Source: an uncultured Collinsella sp.
Lineage (GTDB): Bacteria; Actinomycetota; Coriobacteriia; Coriobacteriales; Coriobacteriaceae
NCBI GenBank assembly: GCA_937950415.1
Contig: CALFDL010000046.1
Location: forward strand, 1-11,044
Direction of reading: 5' to 3'
DNA: 11,044 nt
Made by a program: the position numbers and the translations under genes. This document shows, one piece after another, positions 1 to 7,270 of the stretch (positions are counted from its first letter, which is position 1; each line of letters opens with the position of its first letter). The notes under the pieces are model-generated. The model did not search any database, was not told the DNA's origin, and worked only from the letters and a program-made list of their open reading frames with translations.

Positions 1-569
1 CCGTGGTGCTGGGATCCGAGGCCGCCGGCGGCATCAAGGACCTCACCGTGAGCAAGTGCCTCTTTGAGCGCACCGACCGCGGCCTGCGCGTCAAGACCCG
101 CCGTGGGCGCGGCAAGGACGCCGTCAACGAGGGCATCACCTTCGAGCACATTCGCATGGACAAAGTGCTCACGCCCTTCGTGGTCAACTCGTTCTACTTC
201 TGCGATAAGGACGGCAAGACCGACTATGTCCAGAGCCGCGACGCGGTACCCGTCGACGACCGTACGCCCGGCTTTGGCGCCACGACGTTTTGCGATATCG
301 AGGCCACCAACTGCCATGCGGCCGCGGCCTATATCACGGGCCTTCCCGAGAGCAAGGTGACGCGCCTGACGTTCCAGGATGTCCATGTGACCTTTGCCGC
401 CGATGCCGAGCCCTTTGTGCCGGCCATGGCCTGCGGCGTGGAGCCCATGGTGCGCCAGGGCATCATCGCGCAGAACGTGAAAGTCCTCGACCTGCAGAAC
501 GTGCGCATCGAGGGTCAGGATGGCGACGAGCTGCAGCTGCAAAACGTCGACAAGGTTATCCGCGCGTAG
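1..569 (+). CDS. GH28 polygalacturonase-family glycoside hydrolase, C-terminal part (5' end outside window)
   Basis: About 188 C-terminal residues of a right-handed beta-helix enzyme are visible. The reading frame is open to the left edge, so the start and the upstream NTD and DD catalytic motifs lie outside. The segment beginning LGSEAAGGI, followed by TDRGLRVKTRRGRG (RVK encoded at 87-95), corresponds to the late GH28 signature region. There a GSE-x-GG turn replaces the fungal GHG, and R-[VI]-K contacts the galacturonate carboxylate. The rest is repetitive beta-helix sequence with alternating hydrophobic residues, ending in LQLQNVDKVIRA. The family hydrolyses alpha-1,4-galacturonosyl linkages in homogalacturonan or, in some members, rhamnogalacturonan. 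A pectin methylesterase follows, which supports the assignment. Endo versus exo action and localisation cannot be judged without the N-terminus. The family is secure; exact specificity is not. Confidence 0.88.
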   Translation, partial: VVLGSEAAGGIKDLTVSKCLFERTDRGLRVKTRRGRGKDAVNEGITFEHIRMDKVLTPFVVNSFYFCDKDGKTDYVQSRDAVPVDDRTPGFGATTFCDIEATNCHAAAAYITGLPESKVTRLTFQDVHVTFAADAEPFVPAMACGVEPMVRQGIIAQNVKVLDLQNVRIEGQDGDELQLQNVDKVIRA

Positions 570-606
570 GGTAGTGCTCCTGCACAAGTGAATACGGCAT
601 GTTGAG

Positions 607-642
607 GCGTGCGACGGTCGGGTCTGCCCGGCTGTCGCACGC
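607..642 (+). terminator. Strong 16-bp hairpin between GH28 and pectinesterase genes (possible terminator or processing site)
   Basis: Arms GCGTGCGAC (607-615) and GTCGCACGC (634-642) pair perfectly. Pairing continues inward through two G-T wobbles to a CGGG/CCCG stem around a four-base loop at 623-626. The sequence after it (AATCTATA) has no T-tract, so this is not a canonical intrinsic terminator. It could partly terminate the GH28 transcript or stabilise processed mRNA ends. The rest of the 570-700 gap shows no convincing promoter. Confidence 0.5.
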
Positions 643-700
643 AATCTATAGGTGCCGGTATTGCACGGTGGGTGTTCTGTGACAGAAAGCGTAATGACAG

Positions 701-2866
701 ATGAGTGGTAAAGAACAGCTCTTTGAGGTATCGCTCGAACGCGAAGGCGCGTATCGCAGCATTTCGGCGGCGCTTGAGGCGGCGGAGCGGTGTGTGCCCG
801 ATGCGACCGTGCCGGTGCGCGTGCTGGTGGCGCCGGGTGAGTACCGCGAACGGGTCGAAATTCGTCGTCCGCATGTGACGCTCGAGGGCGAGACGGCCGA
901 CAGCGTGCGTATCGTGGGAGGCCTGGGTGCCAAGATGCCTTCGGAAGATGGTAGCGGCCAGGATGGAAGACTCGGCACCTTCCGTACGTACACGGTGCTG
1001 GTCGATGCCGACGACGTGACGCTTGCGGGTCTAACAATCGAAAACGACGCCGGTGATGGGCGCGAGGTCGGCCAGGCGATTGCCCTGTATGCCGATGGTG
1101 ACCGCCTGGTTGTCGATGCCTGCTGCATTAATGGACACCAGGACACGCTCTTTTTGGGGCCGCTGCCGCCGCGCGAGGCCAAGCCGGGCGGCTTTATAGG
1201 CCCCAAGCAGTTCGCCCCGCGCCGCGTGAGGCGGCAGTATTTTCGACGTTGCCGGATCGAGGGCGATGTCGACTTTATCTTTGGCGGCGCGCGTGCCTAC
1301 TTTGAGGGGTGTGAGATTCGCTCGCTCAACCGCGATATGGATGTCAACGGGTATGTAACGGCAGCCTCCACGCCTCAGGGCGAGCCGTACGGATTTGTGT
1401 TTCATGGCTGTTCGTTTACAGCCGATGAGGGCATTGCCCCCGGATCGGTCTATCTGGGTCGTCCATGGCGCGAGTGGGCCCAGACCGTTTTGCTCGAATG
1501 CTGGCTGGGCCCCCATATTTCACTCGAGGGTTGGTGGGATTGGAATAAGCCAGCGGCACATGACGGCACCCTGTATGCCGGCGGTGCCCTGTTTGGCCCG
1601 GCGGGTGATACTGCCGCTTGGGTGCCGTGGGCGCATTGCCTGACCGGTCAGGATTCCGAACGCTATGCGCGTGACCGAGTGCTTGCCGGCACGGATGGTT
1701 GGGATCCCGAGGGCGGCGACGGTGATGCGGTAGAGACGGCCGGGCTATCTGCCAATGGCCGCACCGTGCACATCGAGACGTACTACGAGGACGAACCTGC
1801 GCTGCGCGCCCGACTGAAGCGCGAGGGGCGCTCGGCCGCATTTACGGGCAAGACTCCCACAGACTTTGAGGCATGGAAGGCTGCGACCAGGACTCGTCTG
1901 TACGATATTATGGGTCTTTCGCTTATGGACCGCGCCCCGATTGAGATTCGTGAGCTCAATCGCGTGCGGGTTGCCGGCAGCATCGTGCGTACTCATGCGG
2001 TGTTGCAGGTTGAGCACGATGTGTGGATGCCGTTTTACCTGTTGGAGCCGTCCCGCCCCAAGCTTGACGAGCGGGGACTCAAGCGCTGTTATATCTGCCC
2101 GCATGGTCACCAGGGGGCGGGTGCTGCAAGCATAGCCGGCGTTGCGGGCGTGCCGGCGGTCGATGATGCTGTGCGTAAGTTCAATTACGACTACGGTCTG
2201 CGTTTGGCGCGTATGGGTTACGTGACCGTCTGCCCCGACGCACGCGGTTGGGGATACCGTCGTGACTGGAAGGGCCAGGGCGATGACGAGAACAGCTTTC
2301 TGCGCGGCACGTGCCTAAACCAGGCGCGCATGGCCGAGCCGCTGGGACTTACCGTTGCGGGTCTCAACGCCTGGGATAACATGCGTCTGATCGATTACCT
2401 AGAGGCGCGCGGCGACATTGCCATGGACGACCTGGGCTGTTTTGGCTTTTCGGGCGGCGGATACATGACGCTGTATCTGGCGGCGCTCGACCCACGCGTA
2501 TGCAAGACGTTTGTCTCGGGCTACCTGTACGGTGTCGATGATTCGCTGCTGCACCTCAACGGCAATTGCAGCTGCAACTACACACCCGGACTTTGGCGCT
2601 TGCTCGACATGGGCGATATTGCCTCGCTTATTGCGCCGCGCCCGTTGTTAGTGCAGAGCTGCGAAGAAGATCATCTGAACGGTTCGCGCGGGCTGAAAAA
2701 TGTCGATGAACAGCTCAAGATCGTGCGCGATGCCTACAAGTTGCTGGGCCGCAGAGATGCTCTGCGGCACGAGGTGTGTCCGGGTGGACACCATCTGGGA
2801 GTGACACATCTTGTCGAGGATATCGAATGGCTCGATTCGCACGTTGCGAAATGCGACCGTGCATAG
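701..2866 (+). CDS. Two-domain pectin esterase: CE8 pectin methylesterase fused to an alpha/beta-hydrolase esterase
   Basis: The 721-residue protein has two catalytic domains. Residues 1 to about 325 are a CE8 pectin methylesterase beta-helix with all five family signatures in order: GEYRE (46-50), QAIAL (125-129), HQDTL (146-150), DFIFG (191-195) and LGRPW (252-256). The two catalytic aspartates are D148 and D191, the oxyanion glutamine is probably Q125 and the substrate arginine is R254. Residues from about 385 to 721 are an alpha/beta-hydrolase of the acetyl-xylan-esterase/dienelactone-hydrolase type. Its nucleophile elbow is GFSGGG with S584, a likely acid is in EEDH (655-658), and the late histidine is H697 or H698. 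The first domain demethylates homogalacturonan. The second may remove acetyl or methyl esters; a CE19-like pectin esterase is one possibility, but this is inference. No signal peptide is seen (MSGKEQLFEV), so action on imported oligosaccharides in the cytoplasm is likely. The Shine-Dalgarno is weak (GAAAG at 685-689). The next gene is 69 nt downstream with no terminator. Confidence 0.88.
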   Translation: MSGKEQLFEVSLEREGAYRSISAALEAAERCVPDATVPVRVLVAPGEYRERVEIRRPHVTLEGETADSVRIVGGLGAKMPSEDGSGQDGRLGTFRTYTVLVDADDVTLAGLTIENDAGDGREVGQAIALYADGDRLVVDACCINGHQDTLFLGPLPPREAKPGGFIGPKQFAPRRVRRQYFRRCRIEGDVDFIFGGARAYFEGCEIRSLNRDMDVNGYVTAASTPQGEPYGFVFHGCSFTADEGIAPGSVYLGRPWREWAQTVLLECWLGPHISLEGWWDWNKPAAHDGTLYAGGALFGPAGDTAAWVPWAHCLTGQDSERYARDRVLAGTDGWDPEGGDGDAVETAGLSANGRTVHIETYYEDEPALRARLKREGRSAAFTGKTPTDFEAWKAATRTRLYDIMGLSLMDRAPIEIRELNRVRVAGSIVRTHAVLQVEHDVWMPFYLLEPSRPKLDERGLKRCYICPHGHQGAGAASIAGVAGVPAVDDAVRKFNYDYGLRLARMGYVTVCPDARGWGYRRDWKGQGDDENSFLRGTCLNQARMAEPLGLTVAGLNAWDNMRLIDYLEARGDIAMDDLGCFGFSGGGYMTLYLAALDPRVCKTFVSGYLYGVDDSLLHLNGNCSCNYTPGLWRLLDMGDIASLIAPRPLLVQSCEEDHLNGSRGLKNVDEQLKIVRDAYKLLGRRDALRHEVCPGGHHLGVTHLVEDIEWLDSHVAKCDRA

Positions 2867-2923
2867 CCCCTCGGCATGCTGCAAATAAACGGTACGTACC
2901 TGTATGGCCGCCAATGGGCGGAT

Positions 2924-2929
2924 GAGGAG
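2924..2929 (+). promoter_or_regulatory. Ribosome binding site that decides the SGNH esterase start
   Basis: GAGGAG lies six bases before the ATG at 2936. It favours that start over the longer in-frame ATG at 2876, which is only 9 nt after the previous stop and has no comparable site. Confidence 0.75.
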
Positions 2930-2935
2930 AAGATT

Positions 2936-3604
2936 ATGGAAACGAAGAACTTGAGTGAATCGACCATTTGCTGCTTTGGCGATTCGACCACATGGGGGGA
3001 TAACGGATGCGGCGCAGGCGGCAACGACATCTCTTGGACTTCGCATCTGGGCGCGTTGCTGGGAGGTGCAGTCGTCGAGAACTTTGGCATCAAGGGTTCG
3101 CGTATCGCCATCAAGGCCGACCGTACCGATTCATTTGTCGAGCGCTTGGACGGCATCGACGATGCAGCCGATATCTACATCGTCTTTGGCGGCGTCAACG
3201 ACTTTAGCCGCAACGTGCCGCTTGGCGAGTTGGGCAGTACCGATGTGCATGAGTTCTACGGTGCGCTCGATTATCTGATCCGCACCATCACGGCACGCTC
3301 GCCTCGGGCAAAGCTCGTGTTTATGACGCCGTGCAAGACGAGCGGCAAGCACGAGAAGGATATCCCTGCAAGCGACGAGCTCAACCATTTGGGGTTGACG
3401 CAGGTCGCCTACGTAAAGGCGATGCTCGAGGTCTGTGACCGTTACTCCGTTCCGGTGATTGACCTGTATGCGCAAAGCGGCATCAGCCCGTTTTTGCCGG
3501 AGCACCGCGAGCTCTATATGCCGGACGGTCTGCATTACAGCCCGGCTGGCTATGAGCGCCTGGCGCATCGCATCGCCGCGGGCTTAGCCGCCGTTTGCCG
3601 TTAA
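2936..3604 (+). CDS. SGNH/GDSL-family esterase (probable carbohydrate acetylesterase)
   Basis: The 222-residue protein carries the SGNH blocks: GDS with nucleophile S17 in FGDSTTWG, block II glycine G51 in NFGIKGSR, block III GGVND with N88, and block V DGLHYSPAGY with D197 and H200. This is the complete catalytic set of a GDSL hydrolase of usual single-domain size. The start at 2936 is chosen because GAGGAG (2924-2929) lies 6 nt before it. An in-frame ATG at 2876 would add 20 residues but lacks such a site. No signal peptide is present, so it is probably cytoplasmic. It follows the pectin methylesterase fusion by 69 nt and is probably co-transcribed with it. In a pectin locus the likely substrate is acetylated galacturonide or rhamnogalacturonan oligosaccharide (CE12-like role), but a general acyl esterase cannot be excluded from sequence. 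Confidence 0.88.
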   Translation: METKNLSESTICCFGDSTTWGDNGCGAGGNDISWTSHLGALLGGAVVENFGIKGSRIAIKADRTDSFVERLDGIDDAADIYIVFGGVNDFSRNVPLGELGSTDVHEFYGALDYLIRTITARSPRAKLVFMTPCKTSGKHEKDIPASDELNHLGLTQVAYVKAMLEVCDRYSVPVIDLYAQSGISPFLPEHRELYMPDGLHYSPAGYERLAHRIAAGLAAVCR

Positions 3605-3619
3605 AAGTCTGCCGTTCGC

Positions 3620-3655
3620 GGGGAATATAGGGTTAACGTTCACTCTATATTCCCC
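3620..3655. promoter_or_regulatory. 36-bp palindrome: hairpin after the esterase gene with operator-like core
   Basis: GGGGAATATAG (3620-3630) is perfectly complementary to CTATATTCCCC (3645-3655). The inner bases also pair around the central AACGTT, leaving one mismatch and one G-T wobble in 18 pairs. As RNA it would form a long hairpin 15 nt after the esterase stop and could act as its terminator, although GTTCGCGTT after it is not T-rich. As DNA it is a large symmetric protein-binding site centred on the first operator-like repeat. Confidence 0.55.
3628..3643. promoter_or_regulatory. Operator-like repeat, copy 1
   Basis: TAGGGTTAACGTTCAC is identical to a second copy 41 bp downstream. The core GGTTAACGTTCAC is nearly palindromic around a central CG, the usual form of operators bound by LacI-family repressors. 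It sits exactly at the centre of the 3620-3655 palindrome. The regulator is not in this window, so its identity is inference. Confidence 0.6.
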
Positions 3656-3668
3656 GTTCGCGTTACAC

Positions 3669-3684
3669 TAGGGTTAACGTTCAC
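3669..3684. promoter_or_regulatory. Operator-like repeat, copy 2, in front of the GH105 gene
   Basis: This is a second exact copy of TAGGGTTAACGTTCAC. Extended to GGTTAACGTTCACC (3672-3685), six of its seven base pairs are symmetric about the central CG. The 41-bp spacing from copy 1 is close to four helical turns, suiting cooperative or looping binding on one DNA face. The sequence CCGTTCGCG is also duplicated (3612-3620 and 3654-3662), so the whole unit looks like an imperfect tandem duplication. A possible -10, TACACT (3664-3669), would put the promoter under this operator; no convincing -35 is seen. Confidence 0.6.
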
Positions 3685-3711
3685 CTATCATTAACGTCAG
3701 AGGGGACAGCA

Positions 3712-4947
3712 ATGGGTTGCAATCAAATCCTGGACCGTTATATCGAGCAGTTGATCGAAACCTCTACGCCGCAGGCGCCGGCTTGGAATATCGAAAAGAT
3801 TCGCGCCGGTAAGGAGAACACCTGGAACTATATCGACGGCTGCATGATCAAAGCGCTCATCGAGCTGTACGAGATCACGGGTGAGCAGCGCTACCTGACC
3901 TTTGCCGACGACTACATCGATTTCTTTGTCCAGGACGACGGTACCATCAAACATTACAACCCCGAGGAGTACAACCTCGATAACGTTAATGCGGGCAAAA
4001 CCCTCTACAAGCTCTATGACCTGGTGGGCAAGCCCAAGTATCGCGCCGCCATGGATACCATCTATCGTCAGCTCGAAACCCAGCCGCGTACCAAAGAGGG
4101 CGTGTTTTGGCACAAGGCCGTCTACCCCAACCAGATCTGGCTCGACGGCATATATATGGCGCAGCCGTTCTACATGCAGTACGAGCTGAGCTTCCACAAC
4201 CGTCGTGCCTGCTCGGACAGCTTCCATATGTTCCAGGTCGTGCGCGACCTGATGCGCAACCCCCTCAACGGTCTGTACTATCACGCTTACGACGCGAGCC
4301 GCAAACAGTTCTGGTGCGACCCGGTCACCGGCCTTTCGGCTAACTTCTGGCTGCGCGCCGAGGGCTGGTTTGCCATGGCGCTCATCGACACCTGGGAGCT
4401 TATGCCGCTTTCGATGTCGGCCGAGAAGGACGAGATCCGCAAGATGTTCCACGATCTGATCGACGCCATGCTGCCGTATCAGGACGAGAAGACCGGCATG
4501 TGGCACCAGGTCATCAACCTGCCCAATATCGCCCCCAACTACCTGGAGGAGTCGGGCAGCGCGATCTTTGCCAACGCCATCATGAAGGGCGTGCGTCTGG
4601 GCGTGTTGGGTGAGCGCTACTACCAGTACGGCCGTCGCGCCTTCGACGGCATCTGCGAGACCTGCCTTTCCGAGCACGATGGCCAGCTGGCGCTCGACAA
4701 CATCTGCCTGGTCGCGGGCTTGGGAAACACCGCGCACCGCGAGGGCACGTTTGGTTACTACATGAGCGAGCCTATCGTCAAAAACGATGCAAAGGGTGTG
4801 GCGCCGCTGGTGCTTGCCTATATCGAGACCATGCATCACGACAAACTGGCCGGCAGGCACGACCCGCTTGCTCCCTCGGGCGTGTGCTCCATCGAGGACC
4901 CGTTTGGCGGATACACTCCGGGCATCAATGCGTGCAAGGAGGTCTAG
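3712..4947 (+). CDS. GH105 unsaturated rhamnogalacturonyl/galacturonyl hydrolase
   Basis: The 411-residue protein has the (alpha/alpha)6-barrel pattern of GH105 (YteR/YesR type) and is slightly longer than YteR. The signature IWLDGIYMAQPF places the catalytic aspartate at D145, matching the known general acid position of the family. Further family features are the aromatic N-terminal substrate wall (TWNYIDGCMIKALIELY) and the LRAEGWFAMALIDTW helix. The enzyme hydrates the 4,5-double bond of the unsaturated uronic acid left by pectate or rhamnogalacturonan lyases and releases 5-keto-4-deoxyuronate. No signal peptide is seen, so it should work in the cytoplasm. AGGGGA (3701-3706) precedes the ATG by 5 nt. 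Two operator-like repeats lie just upstream, suggesting repression in the absence of substrate. The next gene begins 2 nt after the stop, so this is the first gene of a probable operon. Confidence 0.9.
   Translation: MGCNQILDRYIEQLIETSTPQAPAWNIEKIRAGKENTWNYIDGCMIKALIELYEITGEQRYLTFADDYIDFFVQDDGTIKHYNPEEYNLDNVNAGKTLYKLYDLVGKPKYRAAMDTIYRQLETQPRTKEGVFWHKAVYPNQIWLDGIYMAQPFYMQYELSFHNRRACSDSFHMFQVVRDLMRNPLNGLYYHAYDASRKQFWCDPVTGLSANFWLRAEGWFAMALIDTWELMPLSMSAEKDEIRKMFHDLIDAMLPYQDEKTGMWHQVINLPNIAPNYLEESGSAIFANAIMKGVRLGVLGERYYQYGRRAFDGICETCLSEHDGQLALDNICLVAGLGNTAHREGTFGYYMSEPIVKNDAKGVAPLVLAYIETMHHDKLAGRHDPLAPSGVCSIEDPFGGYTPGINACKEV
4936..4943 (+). promoter_or_regulatory. Perfect Shine-Dalgarno inside the GH105 3' end
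   Basis: AAGGAGGT overlaps the last codons of the GH105 gene and lies 6 nt before ATG 4950. It fixes the start of the TIM-barrel gene there rather than at an upstream in-frame ATG inside GH105 (4884), and suggests translational coupling. Confidence 0.85.
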
Positions 4948-4949
4948 GC

Positions 4950-5867
4950 ATGGCGCAGTCAAAAGGCGCACTGAGCGTCGGCGTGCGCCTGCACGACCTG
5001 CCCGAGGGTACGGTCGAGGAGCGCATCCGCATGGCGGGCAAACTGGGTTTCTCGTGCATTCAACTGCCGAGCAAAGTACTCTACAAGTCCTTTGGCATTA
5101 ACCGTTCCGGCCTTACGCACGAACTCGCCGACCATCTGCGCGAGGTGCTCGACACCAACGGCGTGCAGGTGGCGGTGCTCGGCTGCTATAAAAACCTGGC
5201 AACGCCCGATCAGAATCAACTGGTGGATACCTATGCCGAGTACGAGGCGTGCCTGAGGTTCGCGCGCTGGCTTGGGGGCTGTCCGGTGGGGACCGAGACG
5301 GGGCGCCCTAACGCGCAGAACAAGATGGCCGATGACCGTTTTTCGGCCGCTGCGCTCGATACGTTTTGCAAAGGACTCGCACGCGTGTGCTCGATGGCCG
5401 AAAAGGAGGGCGGCGAGCTTCTGATCGAGCCCGGTTGGAACGAGATCGTCAATACGCCCGAGCGCTGCCGCGAGGTTCTGGAGCGCGTTTCGAGCACCGC
5501 ACTCGGCGTGATCTACGATCCGGTGTCGCTACTGCATCCCACGATCGTCGGTGAGGCTTCCGAGCAGGTGTCGCGCATGTTGCACCTGTGCGGCAGCAAG
5601 ATTCGCGTGCTGCATGCCAAGGACTACGAGATCGTAGACAACGAGGACCAGGATGGCTGGTGTGATGGCTCGGGCTCTCGTTTGGTATGCCACGGCGTCT
5701 GTACGTGCGGAAACTTTGATTTTGAGGCTATTGCCGCTTGGGCCGCGGCCGCGCGACCGGGCATTATGACCGTTATCGAGAACAGCACACCGTCCACGGT
5801 CGAGCGTTCGCGCGACGAGCTGCTGCGCATGGGGCACAGCGTGATGTGCGAGCACGTGATTCTGTAA
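4950..5867 (+). CDS. Sugar phosphate isomerase/epimerase-like TIM-barrel protein (xylose-isomerase-like fold)
   Basis: The 305-residue protein belongs to the AP-endonuclease-2/xylose-isomerase-like TIM-barrel superfamily. The four metal ligands expected at barrel strand ends are in place: E160 (LLIEPGW), D190 (IYDPVSLL), H222 (VLHAKD) and E277 (VIENSTP). The start IRMAGKLGFSCIQLP is the usual first barrel motif. Such enzymes isomerise or epimerise sugars, or cleave or oxidise sugar acids, in a metal-dependent way; the substrate cannot be read from the sequence. Its position 2 nt after GH105, with a perfect ribosome binding site, argues for a role with unsaturated uronate or rhamnose-derived products. 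It lacks a signal peptide and is presumably cytoplasmic. A short cysteine-rich stretch (CHGVCTCG, about residues 247-254) sits between the third and fourth ligands and is unexplained. Confidence 0.85.
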   Translation: MAQSKGALSVGVRLHDLPEGTVEERIRMAGKLGFSCIQLPSKVLYKSFGINRSGLTHELADHLREVLDTNGVQVAVLGCYKNLATPDQNQLVDTYAEYEACLRFARWLGGCPVGTETGRPNAQNKMADDRFSAAALDTFCKGLARVCSMAEKEGGELLIEPGWNEIVNTPERCREVLERVSSTALGVIYDPVSLLHPTIVGEASEQVSRMLHLCGSKIRVLHAKDYEIVDNEDQDGWCDGSGSRLVCHGVCTCGNFDFEAIAAWAAAARPGIMTVIENSTPSTVERSRDELLRMGHSVMCEHVIL

Positions 5868-5917
5868 CGAAGCAGGTTGGCGAAAGAGATTGTCGTAGAG
5901 GTCCAGGAGAGGAACCG

Positions 5918-7135
5918 ATGGCTATTCATATTGTTGAGGAAGCGAACCGTTGCCTTGGGTGCAAGAAGGCGTTCTGCCAGCTTAAGGGCTGCCCGGTGCA
6001 GACGCCTATTCCGCAGGTCATCGACCTGTTTAAGCAGCGCCGTCTGGAAGAGGCAGGTGAGCTGCTGTTCCAGAACAACCCCATGAGCGCGGTCTGCTCC
6101 ATGATCTGCAACCATTCGGGCCAGTGCGAGGGCGCGTGCATTCAGGGCCGCAAGGGCGCACCGGTGCATTTTTCGAGTATCGAGAACTATATCTCGACGG
6201 CATATTTGGACCGTAAGGAGTGGAAGTCCGCGCCGTCGTGCGGCAAGCAGGTTGCCGTGGTCGGTTCCGGTCCTGCCGGCATTACCGTGGCCATTAAGAT
6301 GGCCCAGCTGGGCTGTGCCGTCACGGTGTTTGAACAGCGCCCCGAGATCGGCGGCGTGCTGGAGTACGGCATCCCCGAGTTTCGCCTGCCCCGCGCTCTC
6401 GTGCAAAAGTACCGTCACGTGATGTGCTCGCTTGGCGTGCGCGTCCGTCCCTCGACCACCATCGGTGGCGCGCTGCATATCGACGACCTGCTGCGCGACG
6501 GCTACGATGCGGTCTTTGTCGGTACCGGTACCTGGCGTGCCCGCAAGCTGGGTATTCCCGGCGAGTCGCGCGGCAACGTACTGTTTGGTATCGATTACCT
6601 AGTCGATCCCACGAGCGTGGCGATCGGTCAGAACGTGGCGGTTATCGGCGCCGGCAACGTGGCAATGGATGTTGCCCGCACTGCCCTGCGCTCGGGTGCT
6701 CGCAAGGTTACCGTGTATGCCCGATCGCGCCATATCTCGGCCATCGATGACGAGGTCGAGCTGACCGAGCTTGACGGTGCCGAGATCGTGCGCGGCAAGG
6801 CGATCTGCGCCATCGATGATAACGGTCCGGTGTTCGAGACGGCTATCTTTGACGAGGACGACAACGTGGTGGGCTACGAGGAAGAACTTGACCATGTGCC
6901 CGCCGACACGGTTGTGATTGCGGCCTCGCAGGTGCCCAAGGACAAACTGGTGCTTACGACGGGCGGTCTGGAGACCGACCATCGCGGTCTTCTTTCGGTC
7001 GATGAGTGCGGCATGACCACCGTGCCGGGCGTCTTTGCCGCCGGCGACGTGGTCAACGGCCCGCTCACTGTGGTCCATGCTGTAGCCGGCGCCAAGCTCG
7101 CCGTCGAAGGCATGACCAGCTATCTGGGCCTCTAA
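5918..7135 (+). CDS. NAD(P)-dependent FeS flavoprotein oxidoreductase (GltD/PreT-like)
   Basis: The 405-residue protein has the layout of glutamate-synthase small-subunit-type electron-transfer flavoproteins. An N-terminal domain holds two cysteine quartets for [4Fe-4S] clusters: C12, C15, C20, C25 and C60, C64, C70, C74. An FAD-binding GSGPAG follows at 116-121, an NAD(P)-binding GAGNVA at 244-249, and a C-terminal FAAGDVVNGPLTVVHA loop closes the FAD site. Its length is close to E. coli PreT and shorter than NfnB. It should pass electrons between NAD(P)H and a partner. No GltB, PreA or NfnA-like partner is in the window, so the acceptor is unknown. AGGAGAGG (5904-5912... immediately before the start) supports ATG 5918; an in-frame ATG at 5738 lies inside the previous gene. 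It sits 50 nt after the TIM-barrel gene without a terminator, so co-transcription with GH105 is likely. It is not itself evidence of glutamate synthesis. Confidence 0.85.
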   Translation: MAIHIVEEANRCLGCKKAFCQLKGCPVQTPIPQVIDLFKQRRLEEAGELLFQNNPMSAVCSMICNHSGQCEGACIQGRKGAPVHFSSIENYISTAYLDRKEWKSAPSCGKQVAVVGSGPAGITVAIKMAQLGCAVTVFEQRPEIGGVLEYGIPEFRLPRALVQKYRHVMCSLGVRVRPSTTIGGALHIDDLLRDGYDAVFVGTGTWRARKLGIPGESRGNVLFGIDYLVDPTSVAIGQNVAVIGAGNVAMDVARTALRSGARKVTVYARSRHISAIDDEVELTELDGAEIVRGKAICAIDDNGPVFETAIFDEDDNVVGYEEELDHVPADTVVIAASQVPKDKLVLTTGGLETDHRGLLSVDECGMTTVPGVFAAGDVVNGPLTVVHAVAGAKLAVEGMTSYLGL

Positions 7136-7151
7136 CACATACCAACCATCA

Positions 7152-7222
7152 GTTGCGGTGAAATACGGACTGTTTTGGCTGTCAAAGGCCTTATCTACGC
7201 CGTATTCCACCGCAACTTTTTT
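7152..7222 (+). terminator. Strong intrinsic terminator ending the GH105 operon
   Basis: Arms at 7152-7168 (GTTGCGGTGAAATACGG) and 7200-7216 pair over 17 bp with a single A-C mismatch, followed by six Ts (7217-7222). The 31-nt loop is long for a simple terminator. It begins 16 nt after the oxidoreductase stop. Confidence 0.85.
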
Positions 7223-7270
7223 GTGGGCTGAGTAAAAGCCGGGGGAACGTGCACGGTCGGGTACAGCGCG

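Noticed and set aside
694..711. Five-codon frame MTDEW overlapping the start of the esterase fusion gene
   Set aside because: Too short and without a ribosome binding site. A leader-peptide role cannot be supported.
3697..4971. 424-codon open frame on the - strand opposite GH105
   Set aside because: Antisense shadow of GH105. It has low-complexity composition and overlaps the GH105 start, stop and both ribosome binding sites.
5918..7135. Naming the flavoprotein as glutamate synthase small subunit (gltD)
   Set aside because: No GltB large subunit is near and the context is carbohydrate metabolism. Similarity supports only the wider electron-transfer family.
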